Source: an uncultured Solirubrobacteraceae bacterium
GTDB lineage: Bacteria; Actinomycetota; Thermoleophilia; Solirubrobacterales; Solirubrobacteraceae
Assembly: GCA_902806175.1 (NCBI GenBank)
Contig: CADCVQ010000009.1
Span: 20,655 to 84,654, forward strand
Direction: 5' to 3'
DNA length: 64,000 nucleotides
The notes under the pieces are model-generated. The model searched no databases, was not told the DNA's origin, and saw nothing but the letters and a program-made list of their open reading frames with translations. This document shows positions 43,260 through 51,222 of this stretch, one piece after another (the first letter of the stretch is position 1; the number at the start of each line of letters is the position of its first letter). A program made the position numbers and the translations under genes.

Positions 43260-44521
43260 GCCCTCGTCGCGCAGCACTCGCGCTGGCGTTGACGTTTGTG
43301 GCGGCCGCGCCCGCCGTGGCAGCCGCCGCTGCGGACCCGCTGCGCAGCGAGCAGTGGAACCTCGACGCGGTCAACGCCGACGCGGCGCACCGGGTCAGCG
43401 TCGGCACGGGTGTCGTCGTGGCGGTGATCGACAGTGGCGTGCAGGCCCTGCACCCCGATTTTGCGGGTAGCGTGATCGACGGCCCGGACTTCATCGAGCT
43501 TGACGCTGTCGCCAACGACCAGCACGGCCATGGGACAAACGTCGCCGGCATCATCGCCGCGCGCGCCGACAACGGGATCGGCATCAAGGGCGTGGCACCG
43601 GGCGCCAAGATCCTGGCGATCCGCGTACTTGACGCCAACAACACCGGCACGACCGATCAGCAAGCCGCAGGCATCAACGCCGCCGTCGAGCGCGGCGCGC
43701 AGGTCATCAACCTGTCGCTGAACGCGGGCCCGAACGCCGCCGCGCAGCTGCTGCCGACAAGCACGCTCGTGCAGGCCATCGACCGTGCCGCCCGTGCCGG
43801 CGTCGTCGTCGTGGCATCCGCCGGCAACGACAGTGTGCCGCTGTGCGCCCAGCCGCTGCTGGCGACCAAGATCCTCTGCGTCGGAGCCGTCAACCGCGAC
43901 CTCATCCGCTCCAGCTACTCGAACTACGCCGTCCGCGTCGACATCGTGGCGCCCGGCGGCGAACGCCGCGCCGGCGAAGCGATCGCCTCCGCCCAACTCG
44001 GCGGCGGCTACAGCGCGATGGCCGGAACATCGCAGGCGACACCGCACGTCGCGGCGGCCGCCGCCCTGCTGGTCTCGCTGGGCCTGCGCGGACGCGCCGT
44101 GATCGACCGCCTGGAGCAGACCGCGACCCCGCTTGGCAACGCGGCGCAGCTCGGGCACGGCATGCTGAACATGGCCGCAGCGGTCGCCGCCCTCGGGCCG
44201 CCGCTGCAGCAGCCCGCACCAGCCGCGACGCTTACCGCAAAAGTGCCCAGGCGCGTGCGGTTCTCGACGCTGCGCCGCAGCGGCCTTCCGGTGACCTGCA
44301 CCAGCTCGCAGCCGGCAACCTGCAGCGTGCGCGTCATGAGCAAGCGCATCCTGCTCGCGGGCGGATCGCGCACGGTCGCGGCGGGCGTCACCACAAAGAT
44401 CCGCGCCCGCCTCACCGCGAGCGGCCGCAGGACACAGGCCGGCGCCGTTCGCCGCGTGCAGATCCGCGTCGCGGCCGGCGGCCTCGCCCCCGTCCGCCTG
44501 ACATCGACGATCGTTCGCTGA
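43256..44521 (+). CDS. Secreted subtilisin-like serine protease (S8 family)
   Basis: 421 residues with a signal peptide (ALALALTFVAAAPAVAAAAA). The catalytic triad is complete: D59 in VVVAVIDSGVQ, H92 in GHGTNVAG and S259 in GTSQATPHVAAAAA, with oxyanion N191 in ASAGND. A propeptide is missing or very short: the mature-like start SEQWNLDAVNADAAHRV comes right after the signal. The C-terminal about 100 residues form a beta-rich Ig-like tail with paired cysteines (VTCTSSQPATCSVRVM). It is coupled (ATGA) to the anchor-P-like protein, a candidate substrate or partner. Confidence 0.88.
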   Translation: MSPRRAALALALTFVAAAPAVAAAAADPLRSEQWNLDAVNADAAHRVSVGTGVVVAVIDSGVQALHPDFAGSVIDGPDFIELDAVANDQHGHGTNVAGIIAARADNGIGIKGVAPGAKILAIRVLDANNTGTTDQQAAGINAAVERGAQVINLSLNAGPNAAAQLLPTSTLVQAIDRAARAGVVVVASAGNDSVPLCAQPLLATKILCVGAVNRDLIRSSYSNYAVRVDIVAPGGERRAGEAIASAQLGGGYSAMAGTSQATPHVAAAAALLVSLGLRGRAVIDRLEQTATPLGNAAQLGHGMLNMAAAVAALGPPLQQPAPAATLTAKVPRRVRFSTLRRSGLPVTCTSSQPATCSVRVMSKRILLAGGSRTVAAGVTTKIRARLTASGRRTQAGAVRRVQIRVAAGGLAPVRLTSTIVR

Positions 44522-44978
44522 GCGATGCCAGCGCCCGCCGTGACACGCGCTCACGACCAGCTGCGGGAAGGCGGCGCGCTCGCGTGGTGTCGGGAGATAC
44601 CGCCGAGGATCTCGTCCAGCGCGAAGAGCACCTTACGCCGAATCCGGTCGTAGCCGCGAGTCAACGACAACCGGGGCACGCGAGCGGCGATGCCTGCTAC
44701 TGCGCAGCTTTCTGCCAAGAATCTGCACCACTTCCCAACGAGGAGAAAGAACACGCGATGTTCTCGCGAACCTCAAGTCCTCGTGCTGCGCACGAGCGGA
44801 GGCCTGCCCCGGCCCACGGCAGCGACCCCGGCGGCGACCATCGACCCCGCCGCCGGGGTCGGGCCGCGGCCTGGCACGGGTCGCTGCGGCGCCAGCTCAG
44901 CGCGCGAGCTCGACGTCGGCGGGGTGCGCCGCAGTCGTCACCTACGATCGCGGGCTGCTGGGCGAGGTCGCGGGTGGG
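44522..44978. other. 457-bp region without a convincing gene; large hairpin
   Basis: Convergent gap between the subtilase and the 2OG-oxygenase-like gene. A 14-bp perfect inverted repeat (44823-44836 with 44848-44861, 11-nt loop) may terminate transcription from either side. A plus-strand frame at 44758-44982 has a possible GAGGAG upstream but a basic, random-looking product. A minus-strand frame 44551-44754 contains GYDRIRRKVLFALDEILGG, which could be a remnant of a gene. I do not call either as real. Confidence 0.45.
44823..44861. terminator. 14-bp inverted repeat between convergent genes
   Basis: CGACCCCGGCGGCG is followed after 11 nt by its exact reverse complement. Position between convergent genes and strength of the stem suggest a bidirectional terminator, although no T-tract follows. 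Confidence 0.5.
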
Positions 44979-45521
44979 TTAAAGCGCGTCCTGCAGCCAG
45001 CGAAAGTAGACGCCGTAGCGCGGCGAGCCCGTGCGGTTGACGCCGCCGGAGTGCTGCTGGTGGGGCGCGAGCATGACGGCGTCGGTCGGATCGAGTTCGA
45101 CCGCGACCGCCTCGTCGTCGACCTTTACGAGCAGGCCGCCGTTCTCCCGGCGCCACGGGGTCAGCGGGACGCCGACGATCCGCTCGTAGCGGCGCCCGTC
45201 GGCCCAGGCCGGCTCCTCGTCGAGATGAAAGACGATCTCGGGCTCAGGTCCGACGTGCGGGAACTGCAGGAGGATCTGCGGGTCGCACAGCGTCCCGCCG
45301 CGCCACCGCTGCGGAAGTGCATGCGCCAGCGCGAGGATCTCGTCGCGCTGGTTGAGATGCGGAAACCAGTGCATCGCCCACAGCCACTCGCTCAGCGTCT
45401 GCGCGGAGTGTCCGTGCTCGAGCATGTCGACGTGCAGCAGGCGCAGGGCGTCGTCGACGAGCTGCGGCGCCACGACGCCGCGGCCGACCTCGAACCCACC
45501 GCCCTCGGTTGCTGGCTGCAT
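44979..45521 (-). CDS. 2OG-Fe(II) oxygenase-like (phytanoyl-dioxygenase-type) protein
   Basis: 180 residues. A jelly-roll pattern with an iron triad is suggested by IVFHLDEEP (HxD), QQHSGGVNRTG (distal His) and RYGVYFRW (2-oxoglutarate Arg). The N-terminal LSEWLWAMHWFPHLNQRDEI and GGTLCDPQILLQFPHVGPEP resemble PhyH-like enzymes. It is convergent with the secreted protease and divergent from the cyclodeaminase-like gene. The substrate is unknown; a cupin-type non-enzymatic role cannot be excluded. Confidence 0.65.
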   Translation of the reverse strand: MQPATEGGGFEVGRGVVAPQLVDDALRLLHVDMLEHGHSAQTLSEWLWAMHWFPHLNQRDEILALAHALPQRWRGGTLCDPQILLQFPHVGPEPEIVFHLDEEPAWADGRRYERIVGVPLTPWRRENGGLLVKVDDEAVAVELDPTDAVMLAPHQQHSGGVNRTGSPRYGVYFRWLQDAL

Positions 45522-45584
45522 CGGTTGATCCTCGCAAACGGATCGGAGGCGTCGCCTTCTCGGCGCCGCAGTACGATCGCAGGG

Positions 45585-46205
45585 ATGGCTGCTTCACCGG
45601 ATCACGGGCTGTTGAGCCGACCCCTGTCAGACGTGCTCGCGGCGCTCGCGTCCCAGCACGAGCTCACCGGCGGCGGCCCCGCCGCCGCGCTGACGGCCGC
45701 CGCGGCGGCCGCCGTGACGGCGAAGGTCGCACGCGGATCGCGCGGCACCTGGATCGAGGCCGGCGGCGCGATCGCGCACGCCGAGTCGCTGCGCATGCAG
45801 GCCCAGGCGCTGATCGAGCGCGACGCCCAGGCCCATCGCCAAGCCTCGTCGGCGCTGCTGCGATCCGAGCGCACGGCGCGTCACGGCGTCGCAGGGCCGG
45901 CGCGCGCGGCGCCGGCCGACGGCGAGCGGCTCGCGGGGGAGGCCCTGATCCACGCCGCCGACCTGTCGCTGGCGATCGCCGACGCGGCGAGCGAGATCGC
46001 CCAGCTCGCGGCGCAGGTCGCGCGCTGCTGCCCGTCCTCGGTGCGGCCCGACGCGCTGACGGCGGTCGCGCTCGCGGAGGCGGCCGCATGCGCGGCAGCG
46101 CGGCTCGTCGAGGTCAACCGCCAGCTGCCGGCCGACGACCCGCGCCGGGCGGCGTCGTGCGAAGCGGCGCAAGCGGCGCTGCGCGCGCGCGAGCAGGCGC
46201 TCTGA
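45585..46205 (+). CDS. Cyclodeaminase/cyclohydrolase (FTCD-C-like) family protein
   Basis: 206 residues from ATG 45585, all-helical. The N-terminal LSDVLAALASQHELTGGGPAAALTAA is the hallmark of the formiminotetrahydrofolate cyclodeaminase fold (the P-x-P-G-G-G-like turn reads ELTGGGPAA here). Ala-rich helices follow, ending in VEVNRQLPADDPRRAAS, similar to NL.. ELPDD.. of the family. There is no FTCD formiminotransferase domain or histidine-degradation gene beside it, so the folate role is uncertain. The next gene follows after 64 bp. Confidence 0.68.
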   Translation: MAASPDHGLLSRPLSDVLAALASQHELTGGGPAAALTAAAAAAVTAKVARGSRGTWIEAGGAIAHAESLRMQAQALIERDAQAHRQASSALLRSERTARHGVAGPARAAPADGERLAGEALIHAADLSLAIADAASEIAQLAAQVARCCPSSVRPDALTAVALAEAAACAAARLVEVNRQLPADDPRRAASCEAAQAALRAREQAL

Positions 46206-46269
46206 CGAATAGGCGTGCGCTCGCCCGCGCCGCCGTTTGCCGGGCGCCGATCCGGTCAACCCGAGCGAG

Positions 46270-46851
46270 ATGACCACTGTGCTGCAGCCTTCCACGGAAA
46301 CCGTCAGCAGCCTCGGCCGCGCGCTCAGCGATCTCGGCCTCGCAGGACTGCTCGGCGGCCAGCTCTTCGGGCGCATCGCCCTGCATCCCGCCGTCACGGC
46401 GATCAGCGAGCCGCGCGAGCGCGGCGAGGTCGTCAACGCCGCCTGGAGGCGCTACGGCGTCGTCAACGGCGCCGGCCTGGCGGCTGTCACGGCCGGCTGG
46501 ATCGGCGCCCGCAACGGCGAGGTGCGCGACCGCAACCTCGTCGGGCGCGAGCGGACGCTGGCGCGGGCGAAGGACGGGCTCGTCGGCGCGCTCGTCGTGA
46601 CCGGTATGGCCTCGGCGATCGAGGGAATCCGCTTCTCGCGCGAGGAGCCGCATGGCGCGGTGCCGCTGAAGGACGGCGACCACGCCGCCCCGGACGCGTC
46701 GCAGGCGGCGCAGCGGCGCAAGCGACGCCTGAACGTCCTCGGCGCGGCGACGATCGCCACCGAGGTCGGCATCGTCACGGTCAACGCGGCGCTCAGCCAG
46801 GTGAACCTGCGCCGCTCGCCGGTGCGGCGGCGCCTGAACCCGTTTCGCTGA
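46270..46851 (+). CDS. Hypothetical membrane protein
   Basis: 193 residues from ATG 46270 (GAGCGAG upstream). Hydrophobic or small-residue-rich stretches (LSDLGLAGLLGGQLFG, NGAGLAAVTAGWIGARNG, DGLVGALVVTGMASAI, VLGAATIATEVGIVTVNAAL) suggest about four weak helices, with a basic C-terminus (RRSPVRRRLNPFR). No family is recognised. It precedes a long upstream region containing the PHO-box-like repeats of the PHP-glycosyltransferase gene. Confidence 0.6.
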   Translation: MTTVLQPSTETVSSLGRALSDLGLAGLLGGQLFGRIALHPAVTAISEPRERGEVVNAAWRRYGVVNGAGLAAVTAGWIGARNGEVRDRNLVGRERTLARAKDGLVGALVVTGMASAIEGIRFSREEPHGAVPLKDGDHAAPDASQAAQRRKRRLNVLGAATIATEVGIVTVNAALSQVNLRRSPVRRRLNPFR

Positions 46852-46991
46852 CGCCCGCGCCGCGCCGCGAACCTCTACGCGCGGGGCCTCCGTTGCGCTG
46901 AACATCGTCGCGGCGGGCCGTCGACCGGCGGCCCGCCGCCTCGCTGGAGGTCGCGGCGCCCCCCAACCGGGCTCGTTGTGGCCGCAGCGCG

Positions 46992-47030
46992 GTTCACACG
47001 AAGCTCACGTCGCGCTGCCAACCCGTTCAC
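46992..47030 (+). promoter_or_regulatory. PHO-box-like 11-bp repeats before the PHP-glycosyltransferase
   Basis: GTTCAC (46992), GCTCAC (47003), GCTGCC (47014, degenerate) and GTTCAC (47025) start exactly 11 bp apart, 70 bp upstream of ATG 47100. The spacing and consensus are those of PhoP/PhoB direct-repeat units in actinobacteria, and the same motif occurs before pstS and the GDPD gene here. Confidence 0.7.
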
Positions 47031-47099
47031 AAAAGCGGGGGCTGTGCAGGGCAGATTGCAGTGCGACGAGATGAGCGAACCACGAGCGAGGGAGCAACG

Positions 47100-49382
47100 A
47101 TGACCCCTGCATCGACCAGCCGGGTCGACCTGCACTGCCATTCCACCGCCTCGGCAGTGTCCAAGCTCGCCGTCCAGCGCGCGCTCGGGCTACCGGAGTG
47201 CGCCACGCCGCCGCAGGAGGTCTACGACCTCGCCAAGCGCCGCGGCATGGACTTCGTGACGATCACCGATCACGACACGATCGACGGCGCGCTCGAGCTC
47301 GCCGCGCGCTACGACGACGCGTTCGTCTCAGAGGAGCTGACCGCCTGGTTTCGCGGCGAGCAGCAGGCCGTGCACATCCTCGTCTGGGGGATCACGGTCG
47401 AGGACCACGAGCGCCTGCAGGCGCTCGCCGGCGACGTCGAGGCCGTCGCCGAAGAGCTTTCGGAGCGCCGCATCGCCTGCGCGCTGGCGCATCCGTTCTT
47501 CGCGGTCGAGGCGCCGCTGCTGGCGCGCCATCGCCGCCGCCTGGCGCAGCTGTTCGGAATCTGGGAGACGCGCAACGGCGCCCGCGCCCATGAGCTCAAC
47601 TCCCCTGCGGAGGTCTACATCGAGACGCACGGCGGCACCGGCGTCGGCGGCTCCGACGACCACGCCGGCGTGGATATCGGGCGCACGTGCACGCAGACCC
47701 CGAAGTGCGCGACGTGGCGCGACTTCCTCGACCAGGTCGTCGCGGGCGATGCGACGCCGCTCGGCGAGCACGGCAGCGCCGCGAAGTGGACGCATGCCGC
47801 GATGGCGCTCGCCACCCGCGCGGTCGGCCGCGGCGCGAGCGACGCCGCCGCGACCGACCCGGCCGCGATCTTCACGATGGTCCAGCGGCTCATGCTCGAG
47901 GGCGACGCGCGCTCCAGCCACGGGGGCAGCGGCCTGTGCCCCGACGACGCCCGGGCGCTGCTGCGCGCGTGGCTGGCCGCGGTCGAGCTCGATCTGTCCG
48001 AGACCGAGCTGATCGAGCTGCTGCAGGGCGAGGACTACTTCCACGCCGACCTGTACCGCCGCGCCAGGCGCATCCACGAGCGCAAGCTCGCGCTCGCCGT
48101 CGAGCAGGTCACCACGTCTGCGACCAGCGGCGCGACGGACCTCAGCGCTGCCGGCGGCCTGCTGTTCGACGCCTGCCTGGCGGCGATCCCCTACGCGCCG
48201 GCGGCCGCCTTCCTCGGCCGCGAGAAGGCCAGGCTCGCGCGCCGCGAGGGCGCGCCGCTGCGCGTCGCGCTCGTCGCCGACGCCGTCGGTGGCATGCACG
48301 GCGTCACGCACACCCTCGCCGAGCTGCGCGACCGGGGCGTGCCGGGCTTCGAGGTCGAGGTCGTCGGCACCGACCACGACGTCGATCGCCGTCTCAGCGC
48401 GGTCGCGGAGGTCGACATCCCCTTCTACGCCGGGCTGAAGGTCGGCGTGCCGAGCCTGCCGGCGATCGTCGACGCGCTCGCCGAAGGGCGCTACGACCTC
48501 GTCCACCTCTGCTCGCCCGGACCGTCGGGCGCAGCCGCCGCGGTCATCGCGCGCCTCATGGGCGTGCCGGTCCTGGGCAGCTACCACACCGAGCTGGCCG
48601 CCTACGCCGGCCTGCGATCGCAGGACCCGGCGCTCGAGCTCGCCGCGCGGATGGCGATCGGCGCCTTCTACGGCCAATGCCGCCGCGTCCTGTCGCCGAG
48701 TGTCGCCTCCGACGCCGTCCTGCGCGCGATGGGCATCCGCGACGACCGCATCGGCCGCTGGGACCGCGGCGTCGACATCGCTCGCTTCTCGCCGCGGCGG
48801 CGCGTTCCGAGCCTCCTGCCGGGCGAGATAACGGTCCTCTACGCCGGCCGCCTGACCCGCGAGAAGGGCGCCGACCTGCTCGCCGACGCCTTCCTGAAAG
48901 CGCGCGCCGAGGACCCGCGCCTGCACCTCGCGCTCGCCGGCGGCGGGCCGGAGGAGGCCGTCCTGCGAGAGCGCCTCGCAGAGCACGCGACGTTCCTCGG
49001 CTGGCTCGAGGGCGACGCGCTCGCCGCGGCCTACGCAAGCGCCGACATCTTCCTCTTCGCCAGCCGCACGGATACGTTCGGCCAGGTCCTGCTCGAAGCG
49101 CAAGCGAGCGGGCTGCCGATCGTCGCCGTCGGCGAAGGCGGGCCGACGAGCATCGTCACCGATGGGGCGACCGGGCGCCTGTGTCCGGCAGACGCCAACG
49201 CCCTCGCGGAAGCAGTGACGCAGCTCGCGGCCCAGCCCGTCCTGCGCGAGCACCTCGCGGCGACGGCGCTGCAGGCGGTTGCGCAGCGCACGTGGGAGCG
49301 CTCGCTGCAGCGCCTGGCCGACGGCTACAGCCGCGCACTCGAGCCGGCCGGCGCCGTCCTGGACGTCAGCCGCGCCGCCTGA
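47100..49382 (+). CDS. PHP-domain phosphoesterase fused to a GT4 glycosyltransferase
   Basis: 760 residues from ATG 47100 (GGGAG upstream). Residues 8-230 form a PHP domain with a full set of metal ligands: VDLHCHS (H12, H14), TITDHDT (H58), SEEL, VHILVWG (H92), LAHPFF (H131), IWETRNG and GSDDHAG (D186/D187, H188). A helical linker to about 390 follows. From residue 395 a GT4 enzyme begins: VALVADAVGGMHGVTHTLAE, DRIGRWDRGVDIARF, YAGRLTREKGADLL and LLEAQASGLPIVAVGEGGP. Residues of the GT4 half resemble mannosyl-/glucosyltransferases acting on lipids (MgtA/PimB-like). PHO-box-like repeats upstream suggest induction at low phosphate. Acceptor is unknown. Confidence 0.88.
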   Translation: MTPASTSRVDLHCHSTASAVSKLAVQRALGLPECATPPQEVYDLAKRRGMDFVTITDHDTIDGALELAARYDDAFVSEELTAWFRGEQQAVHILVWGITVEDHERLQALAGDVEAVAEELSERRIACALAHPFFAVEAPLLARHRRRLAQLFGIWETRNGARAHELNSPAEVYIETHGGTGVGGSDDHAGVDIGRTCTQTPKCATWRDFLDQVVAGDATPLGEHGSAAKWTHAAMALATRAVGRGASDAAATDPAAIFTMVQRLMLEGDARSSHGGSGLCPDDARALLRAWLAAVELDLSETELIELLQGEDYFHADLYRRARRIHERKLALAVEQVTTSATSGATDLSAAGGLLFDACLAAIPYAPAAAFLGREKARLARREGAPLRVALVADAVGGMHGVTHTLAELRDRGVPGFEVEVVGTDHDVDRRLSAVAEVDIPFYAGLKVGVPSLPAIVDALAEGRYDLVHLCSPGPSGAAAAVIARLMGVPVLGSYHTELAAYAGLRSQDPALELAARMAIGAFYGQCRRVLSPSVASDAVLRAMGIRDDRIGRWDRGVDIARFSPRRRVPSLLPGEITVLYAGRLTREKGADLLADAFLKARAEDPRLHLALAGGGPEEAVLRERLAEHATFLGWLEGDALAAAYASADIFLFASRTDTFGQVLLEAQASGLPIVAVGEGGPTSIVTDGATGRLCPADANALAEAVTQLAAQPVLREHLAATALQAVAQRTWERSLQRLADGYSRALEPAGAVLDVSRAA

Positions 49383-49384
49383 TC

Positions 49385-49552
49385 CGAGTGGGCCGCCCAC
49401 AAACGTTGCACCCGAAACCTCGGGCGCCGATCACCGCCGGGCTGCGTCCTCGGATCTCGATGTGGCAGGGCCACACCTTCGATCCTGCGTCCTTGCCTGG
49501 CGGCGCCGGCATCCCGGGGTTGCGGGCACAACGTTCCTGGGCGACCCACTAG
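49385..49552. repeat. Inverted-repeat element, copy 2 (168 bp)
   Basis: Left arm 49385-49428 and right arm 49508-49552 are imperfect inverted repeats. Read from the right end the arm reads CTAGTGGG, CGCCCAGGAACGTTGTGC, then CGGGATGCC, closely resembling the right arm of the element at 18757-18926 (CTAGTGGG, CGGAAGTTGTGC, CGGGATGCC). A central hairpin TGTGGC/GCCACA lies at about 49461-49475. It exactly fills the space between two convergent genes; the NUDIX stop codon is the TAG of its terminal CTAG. It may serve as a bidirectional terminator. Confidence 0.65.
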
Positions 49553-50028
49553 CCGTCTTCGAGCTCGCGCTCGGCGATCTCGATCACGCGCTGCAGTTCC
49601 AGCGCCGCGGCGGCGTCGCGGTTCTCGGCGAGCTTCTCGCGTGTCGTCGCCAGGTCAAACCAGGTCGGGTCGTGGCCGCCGCCGGCGGATGGTGCCGAGC
49701 TCTGCACCGCGAGCAGGAACGCCGCAGCGAGATCATCGGCGCGCCGCGCGTGGCGGTATTCGGTCAACGGCTGCTCGGCGACGACGCCCGTGACGGCGGC
49801 CCGCTCGGCGGCCTCGCGGGCCGCGGCCTGCGCCAGCAGCTCGTCGACCCGGGGTGGACCGTTCGGGAAGGTCCAGCGTTCACCGTCACGCGTGCGGACG
49901 AGCCGAAATTGCAGCTGGCCGTCACGACGGCGAAAGCACACTGCGGCCGCGATCAACTTGGGCGCGCTGACCGGTTCGGTCAGGCGGTCGCGGGCTCTGC
50001 GCGAGCGGGAGGTGAAATGGCGCGCCAT
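49549..50028 (-). CDS. NUDIX-fold hydrolase with a degenerate Nudix box
   Basis: 159 residues. NUDIX core: AAAVCFRRRDGQLQFRLVR, RWTFPNG and the box from GPPRVDELLAQAAAREAAER, which keeps G-x5-E-x7-RE but has Arg where the second Glu of EE is expected. YRHARRADDLAAAFLLAV and the C-terminal helix VIEIAERELEDG complete the fold. Loss of one metal-binding Glu suggests reduced or changed activity. The last codon and TAG lie in the inverted-repeat element. Confidence 0.72.
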   Translation of the reverse strand: MARHFTSRSRRARDRLTEPVSAPKLIAAAVCFRRRDGQLQFRLVRTRDGERWTFPNGPPRVDELLAQAAAREAAERAAVTGVVAEQPLTEYRHARRADDLAAAFLLAVQSSAPSAGGGHDPTWFDLATTREKLAENRDAAAALELQRVIEIAERELEDG

Positions 50029-50147
50029 CGGGTGACAGCGTCACAGATTCCCGCCAGCTGCATGGCGAGGTCCTGGGGCAGGCGATTAAACACCGTGGTC
50101 ACGCGAGCGCAACCTCGCCGCGCGCGGGCGCTCCTACGGTCCCGTCC

Positions 50148-51182
50148 ATGATCCGAACCCTGACTCTCGCGGTGCTCGCCGCTGCGTTCATCGCAGCGCC
50201 CGGGGCCCTTGCGCACCACGATCGCGCCAACGCCACGCGCGCGGGCACCCAGACGCTCGCCGTCATCGGCGACATCCCGTACGGCGCGGCCCAGGTCGCC
50301 GCGTTTCCCGGCGAGATCGCCGAGATCGACGCCGATCCGTCCGTGCGCCGGGTGATCCACCTCGGCGACATCAAGAACGGCTCGATCCGCTGCGACGACA
50401 CGTACTTCGCCGCCCGCCTCGCCGACTTCCAGACCTTCGACGACCCCTTCGTCTACACGCCCGGCGACAACGAGTGGACCGACTGCCACCGCGCCAACAA
50501 CGGCGGCTACGTGCCGACGGAGCGCCTGGCGAGGCTGCGCGAGCTGTTCTTCGCCAAGCCGGGCCACACGCTCGGCGGGCACGCGCGTGTCCGCGCCCAG
50601 TCGCGCGCGTTCCCCGAGAACGTCATGTGGGACGAGCGCCGCGTCCAGTACGGCGTCGTGCACGTCGTCGGCTCCGACGACGGGCAGGCGCCCTGGTTCG
50701 GCGACCGCAAGGATCCGGCGACCGGCGCCGCGCTGCCCGAGACGACGACCGAGACGGCGCTGCGCACGCGCGAGTACGTCGCCCGCGAGGCCGCCTCGCT
50801 GGCATGGATCGATCGCATCTTCGACGCCGCGCAGGATCGTCGCGCCGCAGCGGTCGTGCTCGGCATGCAGGCCGACATGTGGGACGAGTCCGCGCCCGAC
50901 CAGCCGGCATACATCCCCTTCAAGGCCGTCATCGCCGACCGCGCGGCCCGCTTCGGCAGGCCGGTGCTGCTGCTGCAGGGCGACTCGCACGAGTTCAAGG
51001 TCGACACGCCCGCCGGTCAGCCGGCGAACCTCGTGCGCGTCGTCGTGCAGGGCTCCACGAGCGTGCCGCACGAGTGGCTGCGGCTGACCGTCGACGCGCG
51101 GTCGGCGCGCGTGTTCTCCTGCGAGAACGTCCTGTTCGGGCCGGGCGCCGTCGTCCCCTGCCCGGCGCCGCTGGCGCCCTGA
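50148..51182 (+). CDS. Secreted calcineurin-like metallophosphoesterase
   Basis: 344 residues with a cleavable signal (LTLAVLAAAFIAAPGALA). Metallophosphoesterase motifs are VIGDIPYG (GDxxY), IHLGDIKNGS (GDxx), TPGDNEWTDC (GDNE), then QADMW and LQGDSHEFKVD (GDxH). Two cysteines (CDDT, CHRANN) may form an extracellular disulfide. It stands 120 bp from the divergent NUDIX gene and no PHO-box-like repeat was found before it. Substrate could be a phosphomonoester, diester or nucleotide. Confidence 0.82.
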   Translation: MIRTLTLAVLAAAFIAAPGALAHHDRANATRAGTQTLAVIGDIPYGAAQVAAFPGEIAEIDADPSVRRVIHLGDIKNGSIRCDDTYFAARLADFQTFDDPFVYTPGDNEWTDCHRANNGGYVPTERLARLRELFFAKPGHTLGGHARVRAQSRAFPENVMWDERRVQYGVVHVVGSDDGQAPWFGDRKDPATGAALPETTTETALRTREYVAREAASLAWIDRIFDAAQDRRAAAVVLGMQADMWDESAPDQPAYIPFKAVIADRAARFGRPVLLLQGDSHEFKVDTPAGQPANLVRVVVQGSTSVPHEWLRLTVDARSARVFSCENVLFGPGAVVPCPAPLAP

Positions 51183-51222
51183 GGAGGCGATCCGGTGGCG
51201 GGCGGTGGGCGGGGGAGCCGGG

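Noticed and set aside
44758..44982. 74-codon plus-strand frame after the subtilase
   Set aside because: Basic random-like composition, runs through the long hairpin and overlaps the end of the convergent gene.
50029..50147. PHO box before the secreted metallophosphoesterase
   Set aside because: GTCAC sequences are present but not at an 11-bp period.
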